Shown here: one piece after another, positions 8,297 through 17,991 of the stretch
Numbering within the stretch: the stretch's first letter is position 1
How the letters are laid out: every line of letters begins with the position of its first letter
Source of the DNA: Anaerolineae bacterium UTCFX1
GTDB lineage: Bacteria > Chloroflexota > Anaerolineae > Anaerolineales > Villigracilaceae
Length of the DNA stretch: 64,000 bases
Assembly: GCA_002050275.1 (NCBI GenBank)
Contig: MWTB01000010.1
Span: forward strand, 19,238 to 83,237
Direction of reading: 5' to 3'
The notes under the pieces: generated by a model
What the model saw: only the letters and a program-made list of their open reading frames with translations
What the model was told of the DNA's origin: nothing
Databases searched by the model: none
Made by a program: the position numbers and the translations under genes

Positions 8297-10663
8297 CTAG
8301 GCTTCCACTACCGCCGATGCGCCATTCTCTACAATCGTGGATGCGCCGTTAGCGAAGATCGCCTCCGTGCGCGCGCGTGTGCGTATCACGGTCAGCCTTT
8401 TGAAGCGCAGCGTCACATCCCACGGAAAGGGGTTTTCGCCTGTAAGCCGCACGCGCGTTGACGAAAGAATTTCCACGCCGAGAATTTTCAAGAATAAGCC
8501 GGTCGGCGCAAGCCCGCTTAAGACATTGCGCTCGCCAATGCCTGCGCCGCGCTCAGCATGATAGCGCGCATAAAAAGCGCGATTCATCTTCAGGTTTTGA
8601 ATCACCGCCGACATGTTCCGCTCGAACAATCGCGCCGCTTCTTTGCGAAAACCGTAGCGCAATAAACCTTCGCAGATAAACAAATTCCACATCAGATGAA
8701 CCGCCTGCGCGACGATCTCCGCTGCGGGTTGCTTCAACGACGGGCAAGCGGGAACTCCAAACGGGCGGTCGAAACGCGACTCGTCTAACAACGCGCGCTC
8801 TACGATCCGCTGAGCGCGTGCTGCGTCGGGCGCTCCCGCCCAAAGCGGCATAAAGAGCGTATGGTCTTCCATGGCGTAATCCAGCGTGCGGATAATCGCC
8901 GTATCTTCATCGTCCAGCCCGCGCACAGAGATTTTTGCCAGTTTTGAATATATTTTTTGAGTAGTATACGTCGCGCCTTCGCCGCTCCATTGATAATCGC
9001 CGCTCTCGATCGTTTCATCGGCGGCTTTCGAAGCCCATTGATAAAGGCGGATGCGCGGACGCTTCGCTTTCGGGCTTTGTGTGCGCACCTCAATCTGCAA
9101 ACGAAACTGTCCTTCAAGATTTAACTTTACCGCCGTCACCCCCGACCCGCTCACGGTCGCCAACGTTTTACCTTCCAAGCTTGACCCGGTTTCGCGCTCA
9201 CGGTAATGATACAGACTCGCTCGCTCCTGCCATGCCGCTTCAATCGAAGCGCGCAATTTTGCAGCTTGCTCGCGAAACAAAGTCAGCATATCGCGCTTTC
9301 CCAACGCTTCCGCTATTCGCATCAAACATTCCGCCTCGTTGTACAGTAATGCTTCCAATTCAGGGCTGTGAACTTGTGAAATATCGCCCCCCAACGACCA
9401 CGGATGCCATGAGTCGAACAGCGGGTTTTCTTCGAAGCCCGTTTGCAATATATGTTTCCACTGCGGAACGCCGTCGCGATCCTTATCGCGTTTGGGGGAA
9501 AACCACGCCCAAAAGAATTTTTGTAAGGCGGGGAACGCCTGCTTTAGGAAATCTTCATCTCCCGAGCTTGTGTATAGTTTCCACGCTAGGCTGGCGAGCA
9601 ACGGCGCGGCGAGGCAGCGCCCGCGCTGACCGGCGAAACCGGGTTTGTCGTCAATCGCGCCATCCTCTTTTTGCACAGCGATAAAGTTTTTCAACAAGCT
9701 CAGCGCGGCGGGCGAAGCAGGCAGCGCTTCCTGCAAATAGTACGCGTCGAAAGGCGTTTGTCCGCTCCACGCGGCGGGGTAGTCCGAGCCATCGCCTTTG
9801 AGCGAATAGCCGCTATCCGGTCCGCGCGAAGAAACGATTGAAGGGTTCGGCAAATGGTCGTTCGGCGGGAAGAGCAGCCGGAACGCGGCAGATTGGCTCA
9901 GCGCAAACGCCGCGTTCCAATCAGGCTCTGGCGTAGAAACGTCAATCGTCTGGCTGGCATTCGTCAGTTCGATTCGCGCACGTTCAGCGTCCCACGGACG
10001 CGCCGCCGTTTGGCGTGCAAGCGCGAAGGACGTTTGCGCGTCATCGGTTGCGGCATGCGCCCAACTGAATTGGCGCGTCGCGCCGGGACTCAGTTCGAGG
10101 TTTAACAAGAGCGAAGGCTGGGGACGCGCGCCGTGCGTCGGACCGCCTGTCATGAAGAGAATCGGGGAAAGTCCACGGCTTCGTCCTGCAAGAACGTTCA
10201 CCATCTGAATTTGCGCGGCAGCCATTCCTTGACCTTCGAGGGCGCTTAATACCGCGCATAATTCAAGCGCGATCGTTCGATCTTTATTCGATCTATTGAC
10301 CAGCGTTATGCGTCCTGCCGCCGCATTAGATTGTGGAACCCAATACTCGGCGGTTACGTCAATAGTGGGCAGCGGCGCGTATTCAATAACAAGAAAGTTC
10401 GGGTAAAAACGGCGCACCGCCGGAGGCTGCACGAAAGCCGCGGGGTCGCTAACCGTCTTGTTGCCTTCGCAAAAGCGATAAAAGATACGCATCGCTTTTG
10501 CGCGTAAACCATAGGTGGTATGCAACGCCAGCGCGGCGGGTTCGGCGCCGCCAAATTCGAGTTCCCAACTTTGATCGTCGAGATAATCGCAGGCAGAGAA
10601 ACGCGAATCCGCCGCAAGAACGAGGCAAAGCGGATCGCCGGGAGTCAGAGACCAATCGCGCAT
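8297..10663 (-). CDS. MGH1-like (alpha/alpha)6-barrel glycoside hydrolase
   Basis: The product is 788 residues from the ATG at 10663; an in-frame TTG lies 12 codons earlier. The N-terminal ~260 residues look like a beta-sandwich. The rest resembles the six-hairpin barrel of GH63/mannosylglycerate-hydrolase-like proteins: WSGQTPFDAYYL, DRDGVPQWKHILQTGFEENPLFD, YNEAECLMRIAEALG, FGVPACPS and MWNLFICEGLLRYGF. The D-x-D-GVP and E-x-S/NPLFD type motifs suggest a retained active site. The substrate is unknown; the glucosylglycerate genes at 52-59 kb make a solute hydrolase possible, but this is weak. No signal peptide is seen, so it is probably cytoplasmic. Confidence 0.75.
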   Translation of the reverse strand: MRDWSLTPGDPLCLVLAADSRFSACDYLDDQSWELEFGGAEPAALALHTTYGLRAKAMRIFYRFCEGNKTVSDPAAFVQPPAVRRFYPNFLVIEYAPLPTIDVTAEYWVPQSNAAAGRITLVNRSNKDRTIALELCAVLSALEGQGMAAAQIQMVNVLAGRSRGLSPILFMTGGPTHGARPQPSLLLNLELSPGATRQFSWAHAATDDAQTSFALARQTAARPWDAERARIELTNASQTIDVSTPEPDWNAAFALSQSAAFRLLFPPNDHLPNPSIVSSRGPDSGYSLKGDGSDYPAAWSGQTPFDAYYLQEALPASPAALSLLKNFIAVQKEDGAIDDKPGFAGQRGRCLAAPLLASLAWKLYTSSGDEDFLKQAFPALQKFFWAWFSPKRDKDRDGVPQWKHILQTGFEENPLFDSWHPWSLGGDISQVHSPELEALLYNEAECLMRIAEALGKRDMLTLFREQAAKLRASIEAAWQERASLYHYRERETGSSLEGKTLATVSGSGVTAVKLNLEGQFRLQIEVRTQSPKAKRPRIRLYQWASKAADETIESGDYQWSGEGATYTTQKIYSKLAKISVRGLDDEDTAIIRTLDYAMEDHTLFMPLWAGAPDAARAQRIVERALLDESRFDRPFGVPACPSLKQPAAEIVAQAVHLMWNLFICEGLLRYGFRKEAARLFERNMSAVIQNLKMNRAFYARYHAERGAGIGERNVLSGLAPTGLFLKILGVEILSSTRVRLTGENPFPWDVTLRFKRLTVIRTRARTEAIFANGASTIVENGASAVVEA

Positions 10664-10671
10664 AGAGTCGT

Positions 10672-10699
10672 ATTGTACGGCAGAAAGGCGTGAGGTCAA
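10672..10699 (-). promoter_or_regulatory. promoter for the glycoside hydrolase gene, likely leaderless
   Basis: -35 TTGACC (10694-10699) and -10 TACAAT (10672-10677) are separated by 16 bp. The -10 ends eight bases before the ATG, so the start point should fall on or next to the start codon. No ribosome-binding site is visible. Confidence 0.6.
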
Positions 10700-10735
10700 A
10701 GGGTATAATCCAGTTATCAGACGAAGGAGACTGCA

Positions 10736-11182
10736 ATGGGCAAATATTTTGAAGAATTTAACGTCGGCGAAAAGACCGTGACTGGGAAACGCACGATCGC
10801 CGCATCTGACATTATGGACTTTGCGCGGCTTTCAGGCGACGACAATCGCATTCATACCGACCCCGAATTCAGCAAGACAACCCCTTTCGGTAAACAGATT
10901 GCGCACGGATTGCTGGGGCTATCTATCGCTTCAGGGCTGGCGTGGAAGACAGGCTTGATGGACGGCACGGTCATCGCCTTCCGTGAAGTGACGAGTTGGA
11001 AGTTCGTCAAGCCGGTGTTTATCGGCGATACCATTTATGTGGAGTTGGTCACAACCGAGACCAAAGCGCTTCCGCGCATCGGCGGCGGCGCGGTGACAAT
11101 TAACCTCGAAGTGAAAAATCAAAACGACGAAGTATGCCATCGCGGCGTATGGAACGTTTTGATCATGAGCAAACCCTCTTAA
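10736..11182 (+). CDS. MaoC-family (R)-specific enoyl-CoA hydratase
   Basis: The product is 148 residues, preceded by GAAGGAGA. It is a single hot-dog domain. The hydratase motif is present as SGDDNRIHTDPEFSKTTPFGKQIAHG, with the catalytic Asp and His in D-x-N-x-x-H. Such enzymes hydrate trans-2-enoyl-CoA to (R)-3-hydroxyacyl-CoA or act on other enoyl-CoA thioesters. The exact substrate cannot be set from sequence. It opens a five-gene plus-strand run with cell-wall and lipoprotein genes. A TATAAT at 10703-10708 may be its -10 box. Confidence 0.88.
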   Translation: MGKYFEEFNVGEKTVTGKRTIAASDIMDFARLSGDDNRIHTDPEFSKTTPFGKQIAHGLLGLSIASGLAWKTGLMDGTVIAFREVTSWKFVKPVFIGDTIYVELVTTETKALPRIGGGAVTINLEVKNQNDEVCHRGVWNVLIMSKPS

Positions 11183-11197
11183 CTAAACGAAGAATCA

Positions 11198-14100
11198 ATG
11201 ACGGAAAACGAAGAAGACCGAATTAAAAAAATAAGACGCCTGATCGACTCCGAAGCTGAGACGCGCGCCGAAGTCCCTATCGAACCGACGGCGGACGAAC
11301 GAGGAACAACGAAGGCAAGCACAGCGTCGCAGACCCCGCCGCTGTACTTCGACCCTGCGGAAACGCTCCGTTTAGACGACGGAAATTCCGAGCCGTTACA
11401 CATCGCTCTAGATGAGAACAACATGCCGCTTCCGCGCCGCGTCCACGAGGTGGACCTGGAAGGAACGCGCGTTTCGCCCATCGCATACGAACGCGCCAGT
11501 CAGCCGCATCCCGCGCCTCAGCCGCCCCTTTCAGCAGGACAGAGGCGCAGGGAGGAAAGGCAAATCTCGCCGCCAAGTCAGCCGCTCAAATCCGCTTCCG
11601 CGACAACGTCTTTCGATTGGAAACGCGCCGGCGGTTGCGCTGTGCGCGGCTTAATTCTAGCGTTATTCGGCGGCGTCATCCTCGCCATCCTCGGCGGTTC
11701 GGCGCTGATCTACTCATATTATTCGATCGCTCGCACGCTCCCTAGCGTGAACGATCTAAAAAACCGGGCATCGCAATTTGAAACCACGCGCATCCTCGAT
11801 CGCAACGGAAATCCACTCTACGAGATTCTCGACCCTTCCGCCGGGCGAAGAACGTATGTAACTTTGGAGCAAATTTCTCCCGCGCTCATCGCGGCGACGA
11901 TCGCCACCGAAGATAAAGATTTTTATACGCATCCGGGCTTCGACCCGATGGCAATCCTCCGCGCCCTGTGGGATAACTACCGCACCGACGGGCAAGGCGG
12001 CGGCGCGTCTACGATCACACAACAATTGGCGCGTGCCTTAATGCTTTCTCCTGAAGAACGCGCTCAGCGGACGTATTCGCGTAAAGCGCGCGAGATCATC
12101 CTCGCGGCAGAGATCACACGCCGCTACTCCAAAGACGAAATTCTCGAACTATATCTGAATGAAATTTATTACGGCAATCTCTCCTATGGGATCGAAGCCG
12201 CAGCGGAAACGTACTTCCACAAAACGGCGAACCAACTGACGCTCGCCGAAGCCTCATTCCTCGCAGGTTTGCCGCAATCGCCGTCAGTCTATGATATTTA
12301 CACGAATCGCGAGATCACCCTGGCGCGCCAACAGCAAGTGTTAGTTCTGATGTTCGGCTTAAGTCAAACGCAAGGCTGCATCGCCGTCAGTAACAGCGAC
12401 ACGCCCGTTTGCGTAGACCAAATGGCGGCGATACAAGCGGCAGATTACATCAAAACATATCACTTCGCCACACCGAGTTTTAACGCCAAATATCCGCATT
12501 GGGTAAATTTCATCCGCAAACAACTGGAAGAGCGTTACGACGCACAGACTATTTATCGCTCGGGGTTTATCGTTTACACGACGATTGATCCTACGCTGCA
12601 AGACGAAGCGCAACGGCTAGTTACAGAACAAGTACAGGCGATCGCCGCTAACAACGCCAAAAACGGCGCCCTCGTAGCGATCAGACCCTCGACCGGTGAA
12701 ATCCTCGCAATGGTCGGCTCGCCCGACTTCGACAACGATGCCATCGCCGGTCAAATCAACATGGCAGACAGCCCAACGCGTCAGCCCGGTTCCGCGATCA
12801 AGCCGATCACATACCTCGCCGCATTTGAAAAAGGCTGGACGCCTGCAACGCTCATTTGGGATGTGCCGACCGACTTCCCCGACGGAGCGAATCCGCCCTA
12901 CTCGCCGATTAACTACGACGGCCGATTTCATGGACCCGTCACCGTACGGACCGCGCTCGCCAACTCATTCAACATCCCAGCGGTCAAAGCTCTGGAATTC
13001 GTCGGCGTATACGATGACCCGAACACCCCCGAAGAAGACGGCATGATCGCTATGACGCGACGACTCGGGATCGCCAGCCTTGCTGGCGATCAATACGGAC
13101 TTGCGCTTACGCTCGGCGGCGGCGAGGTCAGTTTGTTAGAGATGACCTCCGCCTTTTCCGTGTTGGCAGACGGCGGTAAAAAACTCCCGCCTGTCGCTAT
13201 CCTCAAAATCGTAGACTTTAAAGGCAACATAATCTACGAATACCAGTCGCCGCCAGCGGAGCAAGTCGTCCGTCCCGAACACGCCTTCCTAATCTCATCC
13301 ATCCTTTCAGACAATCAAGCGCGCGCGTGGATGTTCGGCGCAAATTCCGTATTAAACCTGCCCTTCCAAGCCGCCGTCAAAACTGGCACCGCCGGCGACC
13401 CGCGCGGCGCGGGCGGGGTCAATGTCTACGACAATTGGACGATTGGCTACACCCCCGATCTTGTCACCGGCGTGTGGGTCGGCAACGCAGACTACACTCC
13501 CATGATCAATACCTCCGGTACGACCGGTGCCGCACCGATTTGGGCGTCGTTCATGACCTATGCCGAGCCCATCGTCAGCCCGAATCACGCGCCTACGCCG
13601 TTCACCTTTCCGTCGGGCATCGTCGAGCGAATCATCTGCGCAGTCTCTGGCGCCGAGCCGTCCAATTGGTGCAAAGGCGGTCAACGCAGCGAGCTCTTCG
13701 CCAGCGATCAACCACCCTTACCCGCTTCGCAAGACCTATTGCGCCAAACAAAAATTGACACATGGACCGGGCTTATCGCCGGCAATGCCTGTCCCGATTT
13801 CTCTAAAAACGAACTCGTTATGAACGTTAACGATCCTTCGGGGCGTAAATGGTTGCGCACAAGCGACGGCAAAGCTTGGCTCGACGCGCACGATATGCCG
13901 CGCAACCCTTTCTTTGCGCCCGACCGGGAATGTTCCAACGACGATCCGCGCCCGATCCTCGAATTTTCCAATCTCAAGGACGGCGACACCATTGATCAGT
14001 TATCGCTTACCATCAGAGGCGTCATTGACGTGACCAAAGGCGATTTCACCGGTTGGCGGCTCGAAGTCGGCGAAGGCGACGACCCCGACCACTGGACAAT

Positions 14101-14443
14101 TCTCATGCAAGACAACAGGAGAATTAAATCAGCGAACGACATCTTTACTTGGGATCTAGAAGGCGTCTCAACTCATAGGCTCACACTTCGTATCTATCTC
14201 GAGAACGGAGAAGACTTCTATGCCGAAAAGCGCGTCGTACTAATCTTCAACCCACCTACCCCGACCCCTGAGCCGACTCTCACACTTATCCCTACGAACA
14301 CGCCGTCTATTACTCCTCCGCCGCCAAGCGCGACTCCACCCCTGCCCACCGTCACTCCGCCGCCTTCAGAAACGCCGTCGCTGCCTACCGATACTCCTCC
14401 TTCGCCAAGCGAAACGCCAACGCCTAGCACGCCAGGACCTTAA
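11198..14443 (+). CDS. class A penicillin-binding protein (transglycosylase/transpeptidase)
   Basis: The product is 1,081 residues. About 145 cytoplasmic, disordered residues precede one membrane segment (VRGLILALFGGVILAILGGSALIYSYY). The GT51 glycosyltransferase follows, with its catalytic Glu in IATEDKDFYTHPGFD and with GGASTITQQLARAL. The transpeptidase has SxxK in PGSAIKPITY, SxN in SFNIP and KTGTAG. A beta-domain and a long Pro/Thr/Ser tail follow, probably a wall spacer. It polymerises and cross-links peptidoglycan outside the membrane. The long N-terminus and the tail are extra compared with PBP1a of model species. Confidence 0.95.
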   Translation: MTENEEDRIKKIRRLIDSEAETRAEVPIEPTADERGTTKASTASQTPPLYFDPAETLRLDDGNSEPLHIALDENNMPLPRRVHEVDLEGTRVSPIAYERASQPHPAPQPPLSAGQRRREERQISPPSQPLKSASATTSFDWKRAGGCAVRGLILALFGGVILAILGGSALIYSYYSIARTLPSVNDLKNRASQFETTRILDRNGNPLYEILDPSAGRRTYVTLEQISPALIAATIATEDKDFYTHPGFDPMAILRALWDNYRTDGQGGGASTITQQLARALMLSPEERAQRTYSRKAREIILAAEITRRYSKDEILELYLNEIYYGNLSYGIEAAAETYFHKTANQLTLAEASFLAGLPQSPSVYDIYTNREITLARQQQVLVLMFGLSQTQGCIAVSNSDTPVCVDQMAAIQAADYIKTYHFATPSFNAKYPHWVNFIRKQLEERYDAQTIYRSGFIVYTTIDPTLQDEAQRLVTEQVQAIAANNAKNGALVAIRPSTGEILAMVGSPDFDNDAIAGQINMADSPTRQPGSAIKPITYLAAFEKGWTPATLIWDVPTDFPDGANPPYSPINYDGRFHGPVTVRTALANSFNIPAVKALEFVGVYDDPNTPEEDGMIAMTRRLGIASLAGDQYGLALTLGGGEVSLLEMTSAFSVLADGGKKLPPVAILKIVDFKGNIIYEYQSPPAEQVVRPEHAFLISSILSDNQARAWMFGANSVLNLPFQAAVKTGTAGDPRGAGGVNVYDNWTIGYTPDLVTGVWVGNADYTPMINTSGTTGAAPIWASFMTYAEPIVSPNHAPTPFTFPSGIVERIICAVSGAEPSNWCKGGQRSELFASDQPPLPASQDLLRQTKIDTWTGLIAGNACPDFSKNELVMNVNDPSGRKWLRTSDGKAWLDAHDMPRNPFFAPDRECSNDDPRPILEFSNLKDGDTIDQLSLTIRGVIDVTKGDFTGWRLEVGEGDDPDHWTILMQDNRRIKSANDIFTWDLEGVSTHRLTLRIYLENGEDFYAEKRVVLIFNPPTPTPEPTLTLIPTNTPSITPPPPSATPPLPTVTPPPSETPSLPTDTPPSPSETPTPSTPGP

Positions 14444-14448
14444 GCGTT

Positions 14449-14646
14449 ATGCCTTATCCCTTACGCGCCGATCTCAAGCCCGCCATGATCGTGATGATCG
14501 TCCAGAAACAAGATCAACGCACAGGAAAATTAACCCAGGGCGCGATCAAAGATATCCTTACAAAATCTCCCAGCCACCCGCATGGAATTAAGGTTCGTTT
14601 ACAAAGCGGCGAAGTGGGACGCGTCCACGAAATTATCGAATCATGA
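14449..14646 (+). CDS. ywbE: YwbE family protein
   Basis: The product is 65 residues, the whole length of this family (DUF2196). Typical features are the opening R-x-D-L-KPAMIVMIVQKQDQRTGKLTQGAIKDILTKS followed by HPHGIKVRLQSGEVGRV. The family is conserved and its function is unknown; its short beta-rich sequence resembles small nucleic-acid-binding folds, which is only a suggestion. It lies five bases after the PBP gene and overlaps the next gene by four (ATGA), so translation is probably coupled. Confidence 0.9.
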   Translation: MPYPLRADLKPAMIVMIVQKQDQRTGKLTQGAIKDILTKSPSHPHGIKVRLQSGEVGRVHEIIES

Positions 14647-15731
14647 AAATAGTTGTTCGCATCAAACAAGCGTCGTTGCTTCTTATCGCATTAATTCTCG
14701 CGCCAGCCTGTTCGCCGCCAGCAAGCTTATCCGCTCCTCCCATCGCTGATGCAAACGCGATTCAGCTATACATTCAACAGACCGCCGCCGCCGCCGCTAC
14801 GCAAACGCAAAATGCGCAACCGTTCGCAAGCGTTACGCCGACGATCACCTTCACGCCGAGAAGCACATTCACGCTCGAAGCGACTGCCACGTTTATGCCG
14901 CCGCTCGAGGCGCAAAGCCTTCCATCCCAACCCAACGTCCAGTATTATCGTATAAAACACGACAATCAACTCGCCATGTATAACTATACATCGCGCACGC
15001 AAGGCGCTGATTGGAGATACCCCAAGCAAACACCGGAGATCGCGCAATTAATGCCCGATCCCTCGACGAAAGCGGGCACATTTCGCACAGAGTTAAACAA
15101 CGCGTGGGAAAAATACATGGACGAGCTTAATAACAATAATTTCAAAAAATTGCACTATTTAAAGCGAGACGACATCGCGCTATTCAATTGGCGGGGCTTC
15201 CCCTTCCTAGACAGCCTAACCATGGGAGGCAATATCATTGTCGTTGAAACAATCCAAAACGGTTGGGGGCGGGTAAAGACTTTAGATTTCGATCAACCGC
15301 CATCCGCCGATAAAGTCAATTACCTGACCGATCCCGATCTCGTGCACAAATTTGTCCTTGTGACATGGAATCCGACGACCAAACGAACCCTCTGGGTAGA
15401 AACTCCGCACGGACCGATCTACTGGCCCTTCGTCACCGGCAAACCCGCATGGATTCAAATGGAGCTGTTGGAACCATTCCCAACGCTCCCCAGGTCCATC
15501 ACAGCGACCGTTACACAACCCTTCAGGGTGGAACCCAAAGCAGACAGCGCCTTGAGCAAGTTCGATTTTACGCAGGGCAATTCCGCCATGTTGCTCCAAT
15601 ATTACCCGTCAGGGTCGGACGTGTGGGGCTTGCTTGATAACGGCAGGTGGATCGCATTATTCCGCTATACAAAAGACGGACCGACATACTTCACCACCTG
15701 GTTTATGGAAACGCTTCCTCCAATCCCATAA
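14643..15731 (+). CDS. lipoprotein of unknown function
   Basis: The product is 362 residues. The N-terminus is a lipoprotein signal (RIKQASLLLIALILAPAC, with Cys after LAPA). A low-complexity Thr/Pro/Ala linker follows. The folded part (from about residue 95) contains WRYPKQTPEIAQLMPDP, NGWGRVKTLDFDQPPS and WNPTTKRTLWVETPHGPIYWPF, which resemble SH3-like beta strands but not a family I can name. It should sit on the outer face of the cell membrane. It lies between ywbE and degV and is probably co-transcribed with the PBP gene. Confidence 0.75.
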   Translation: MKIVVRIKQASLLLIALILAPACSPPASLSAPPIADANAIQLYIQQTAAAAATQTQNAQPFASVTPTITFTPRSTFTLEATATFMPPLEAQSLPSQPNVQYYRIKHDNQLAMYNYTSRTQGADWRYPKQTPEIAQLMPDPSTKAGTFRTELNNAWEKYMDELNNNNFKKLHYLKRDDIALFNWRGFPFLDSLTMGGNIIVVETIQNGWGRVKTLDFDQPPSADKVNYLTDPDLVHKFVLVTWNPTTKRTLWVETPHGPIYWPFVTGKPAWIQMELLEPFPTLPRSITATVTQPFRVEPKADSALSKFDFTQGNSAMLLQYYPSGSDVWGLLDNGRWIALFRYTKDGPTYFTTWFMETLPPIP

Positions 15732-15732
15732 C

Positions 15733-16587
15733 ATGAAACTTGGCATCGTCACCGACTCAACGTCAGACATTCCAGACTATTTGGCGGAGCAATATGCGCT
15801 TGAGGTTGTTCCGTCTCTACTGATTTTGAATGGAAAAGAATATGCGGATGGAATTGGACTCTCACGCGAAGACTTCTACAACCAGTTAAATACGCTTCAT
15901 CCATACCCGACGACTGCCGCGCCTTCGATCGGAAATTTCGCAACCCGTTACCAATCACTCCTCTCACACGGCTGCGATCACATCCTCTCCATCCATGTTG
16001 CAGAGACATTATCCGCTACGATCGATTCTGCGCGACAGGCGGCGGCAGATTTCCCAAATAAAATCACCGTCATAGACAGCGGCTCGCTTTCGTTGGGACT
16101 CGGCTTTCAAGTCCTCGCCGCCGCCGAATCAGCCGAACTTGGTTTACAAGCCGCGTTGGATGCTGTTGAATCGACGCGTAAAAGATTATCCGTTTTCGCC
16201 GCGCTCGATACGCTGGAAAATCTCAAACGCAGCGGACGAGTCCCCGGCGTGATCGCCAAATTTGGAGGACTGCTATCCATCAAACTGTTAGTTGAAATTC
16301 GCAACGGTCATGTCAGAGCCGTCGGCGCGACGCGCACAACAAAGCAATCCAATCAGCGCATACTGAACTTGTTGCTGGAGATAGGCGAAATGGAACGGCT
16401 GGCGATCCTGCATACAAACGCGCCTGCGCGCGCAAAAGAATTATTGCGCGGCGCGATGGAACGTCAGCACAAATCTGTTCCGCGCGATATTTTATTGATC
16501 AATGTCACGCCGGTGATCGGCGCGCATTTGGGCGCGAATGGTTTGGGATTCGCGGCAGTAAAATCCGTCATTGCGAGCGAGCGTTAG
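15733..16587 (+). CDS. DegV family fatty-acid-binding protein
   Basis: The product is 284 residues from the ATG at 15733, one base after the previous stop; the longer frame upstream is inside the lipoprotein gene. It opens with KLGIVTDSTSDIPDYLAEQ, the DegV signature. It also has PTTAAPSIGNF and VIDSGSLSLGLGFQV, with the Ser/Thr residues that hold the fatty-acid carboxylate. DegV proteins hand fatty acids to the FakA kinase; no fakA is adjacent. The last codons and the stop lie inside a dispersed palindromic repeat, so the C-terminus (VIASER) is repeat-encoded. Confidence 0.9.
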   Translation: MKLGIVTDSTSDIPDYLAEQYALEVVPSLLILNGKEYADGIGLSREDFYNQLNTLHPYPTTAAPSIGNFATRYQSLLSHGCDHILSIHVAETLSATIDSARQAAADFPNKITVIDSGSLSLGLGFQVLAAAESAELGLQAALDAVESTRKRLSVFAALDTLENLKRSGRVPGVIAKFGGLLSIKLLVEIRNGHVRAVGATRTTKQSNQRILNLLLEIGEMERLAILHTNAPARAKELLRGAMERQHKSVPRDILLINVTPVIGAHLGANGLGFAAVKSVIASER

Positions 16588-16690
16588 CGAGCGAAGCAAT
16601 CTCCGTGATAATCAACGAAGGCAAACCGTGTTGGAGACATCGTCCTCGTAGGGGATTGCTTCGTCGGGCAAAGCCCTCTTCGCAATGACG
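16566..16690. repeat. dispersed palindromic repeat, GTCATTGCGAG family
   Basis: Terminal arms CGTCATTGCGA and CGCAATGACG, plus inner arms GAAGCAATC and GATTGCTTC, enclose about 60 bases. A related copy with the same arm logic lies at 57381-57477. It covers the end of degV, including the stop, and is followed by TTCTTTTTT, so it may also terminate degV transcription. Confidence 0.75.
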
Positions 16691-16701
16691 GGGGTTCTTT
16701 T

Positions 16702-17877
16702 TTACGAAAACGCCTGAATGCCCGTTTGCGCGCGCCCTAAAATCAACGCGTGGATATCGTGAGTCCCCTCATACGTGTTCACCGCCTCCAGATTCATCAC
16801 ATGCCGAATCACATGGAACTCGTCTGACACGCCGTTGCCGCCGTGCATATCGCGCGACATTCTCGCAACCTCCAACGCCTTGCCGCAGGAGTTACGTTTG
16901 ACCAGCGAGATCATCTCAGGCGCGGACTTGCCTTCGTCAATCAATCGTCCTACGCGTAATGCGGCTTGCAAGCCGAGTGTGATCTCTGTCATCATATTTG
17001 CCAATTTCAACTGAACGATCTGGTTCGCCGCCAGCGGACGTCCAAACTGCGGACGATCCATCGTGTATTGCCGTGCCGCGTGCCAGCAAAATTCCGCCGC
17101 GCCCAACGCTCCCCACGCGATCCCATACCGCGCCTTGTTCAAACACCCGAACGGACCGCCCAAGCCTTTCACGTTCGGAAAAATATTTTCATCAGGCACG
17201 AACACTTCGTTCATCACGATCTCACCCGTCGAACTGGCGCGCAGACTGAACTTCCCCTCGATCTTCGGCGCGGATAATCCTTTCATCCCTTTTTCGAGAA
17301 TGAAGCCGCGAATCTCGCCATCAAGTTTTGCCCACACCACGAACACATCCGCGATGGGCGAGTTGGTGATCCACATCTTGTTGCCTTGCAAAACGTAACC
17401 GCCGTCCACTTTTTTTGCGCGGGTTTCCATGCTGGCGGGATCGCTTCCGTGATTTGGTTCAGTGAGCCCGAAACAGCCGATCCATTTTCCGCTGGCTAAA
17501 TTTGGCAAGTATTTTTTCTTTTGCTCTTCCGTGCCGTATTCATGAATCGGATGCATTACCAACGACGACTGCACGCTCATCGCCGAACGATAGCCGCTAT
17601 CCACGCGTTCCACTTCGCGGGCGATTAATCCATACGAAACATAATTCAAGCCTGCACCGCCGTATTCTTCGGAGATGGTCGAGCCGAGCAAACCGAGCGC
17701 GCCCATTTCATCCATAATTTCGCGATGGAAGATTTCCTTACGATTCGCTTCCAGGATGCGCGGTTGTAACTTATCCTGACAATACTTCCGCGCCGCGTCG
17801 CGGATCATCCGCTCTTCGTCGGTCAGTTGGTCGTTGAGTAAAAAAGGGTCGTCCCATTTGAAGGTTGGTTTTGACAT
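16702..17877 (-). CDS. gcdH: glutaryl-CoA dehydrogenase-like acyl-CoA dehydrogenase
   Basis: The product is 391 residues, the normal length for the family. FAD-binding motifs [13 protein letters not shown] and [16 protein letters not shown] are present. The C-terminal [23 protein letters not shown] carries the catalytic Glu near residue 370 in the position typical of GcdH rather than of short-chain dehydrogenases. The enzyme oxidises and decarboxylates glutaryl-CoA to crotonyl-CoA, passing electrons to ETF. No ETF or lysine/tryptophan degradation gene is adjacent. A non-decarboxylating variant cannot be excluded. Confidence 0.9.
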   Translation of the reverse strand: MSKPTFKWDDPFLLNDQLTDEERMIRDAARKYCQDKLQPRILEANRKEIFHREIMDEMGALGLLGSTISEEYGGAGLNYVSYGLIAREVERVDSGYRSAMSVQSSLVMHPIHEYGTEEQKKKYLPNLASGKWIGCFGLTEPNHGSDPASMETRAKKVDGGYVLQGNKMWITNSPIADVFVVWAKLDGEIRGFILEKGMKGLSAPKIEGKFSLRASSTGEIVMNEVFVPDENIFPNVKGLGGPFGCLNKARYGIAWGALGAAEFCWHAARQYTMDRPQFGRPLAANQIVQLKLANMMTEITLGLQAALRVGRLIDEGKSAPEMISLVKRNSCGKALEVARMSRDMHGGNGVSDEFHVIRHVMNLEAVNTYEGTHDIHALILGRAQTGIQAFS

Positions 17878-17929
17878 GGTTGCCTCGGATTTAAGAAAGT
17901 TAGAGTGATTGTATCAAATGGCGCAGTCA

Positions 17930-17960
17930 GAACTCGGAGGTCTTGGAGACCTCCGAGTTC
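17930..17960. repeat. perfect 14-bp hairpin in the gcdH-recG divergent region
   Basis: Arms GAACTCGGAGGTCT and AGACCTCCGAGTTC surround a three-base loop TGG. No T-run follows on either strand, so a terminator is unlikely. It sits between the divergent starts of gcdH and recG and looks like a dispersed REP-type hairpin. Confidence 0.7.
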
Positions 17961-17991
17961 TTGATTCCTCCCCCATGATAAAATACCTCTC

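Noticed and set aside
9079..9684. Long plus-strand frame across the glycoside hydrolase gene
   Set aside because: The opposite strand has clear barrel motifs over the whole length; the antisense frame has no recognisable domain.
17930..17960. Terminator for gcdH or recG
   Set aside because: It lies between two divergent starts and has no T-run.
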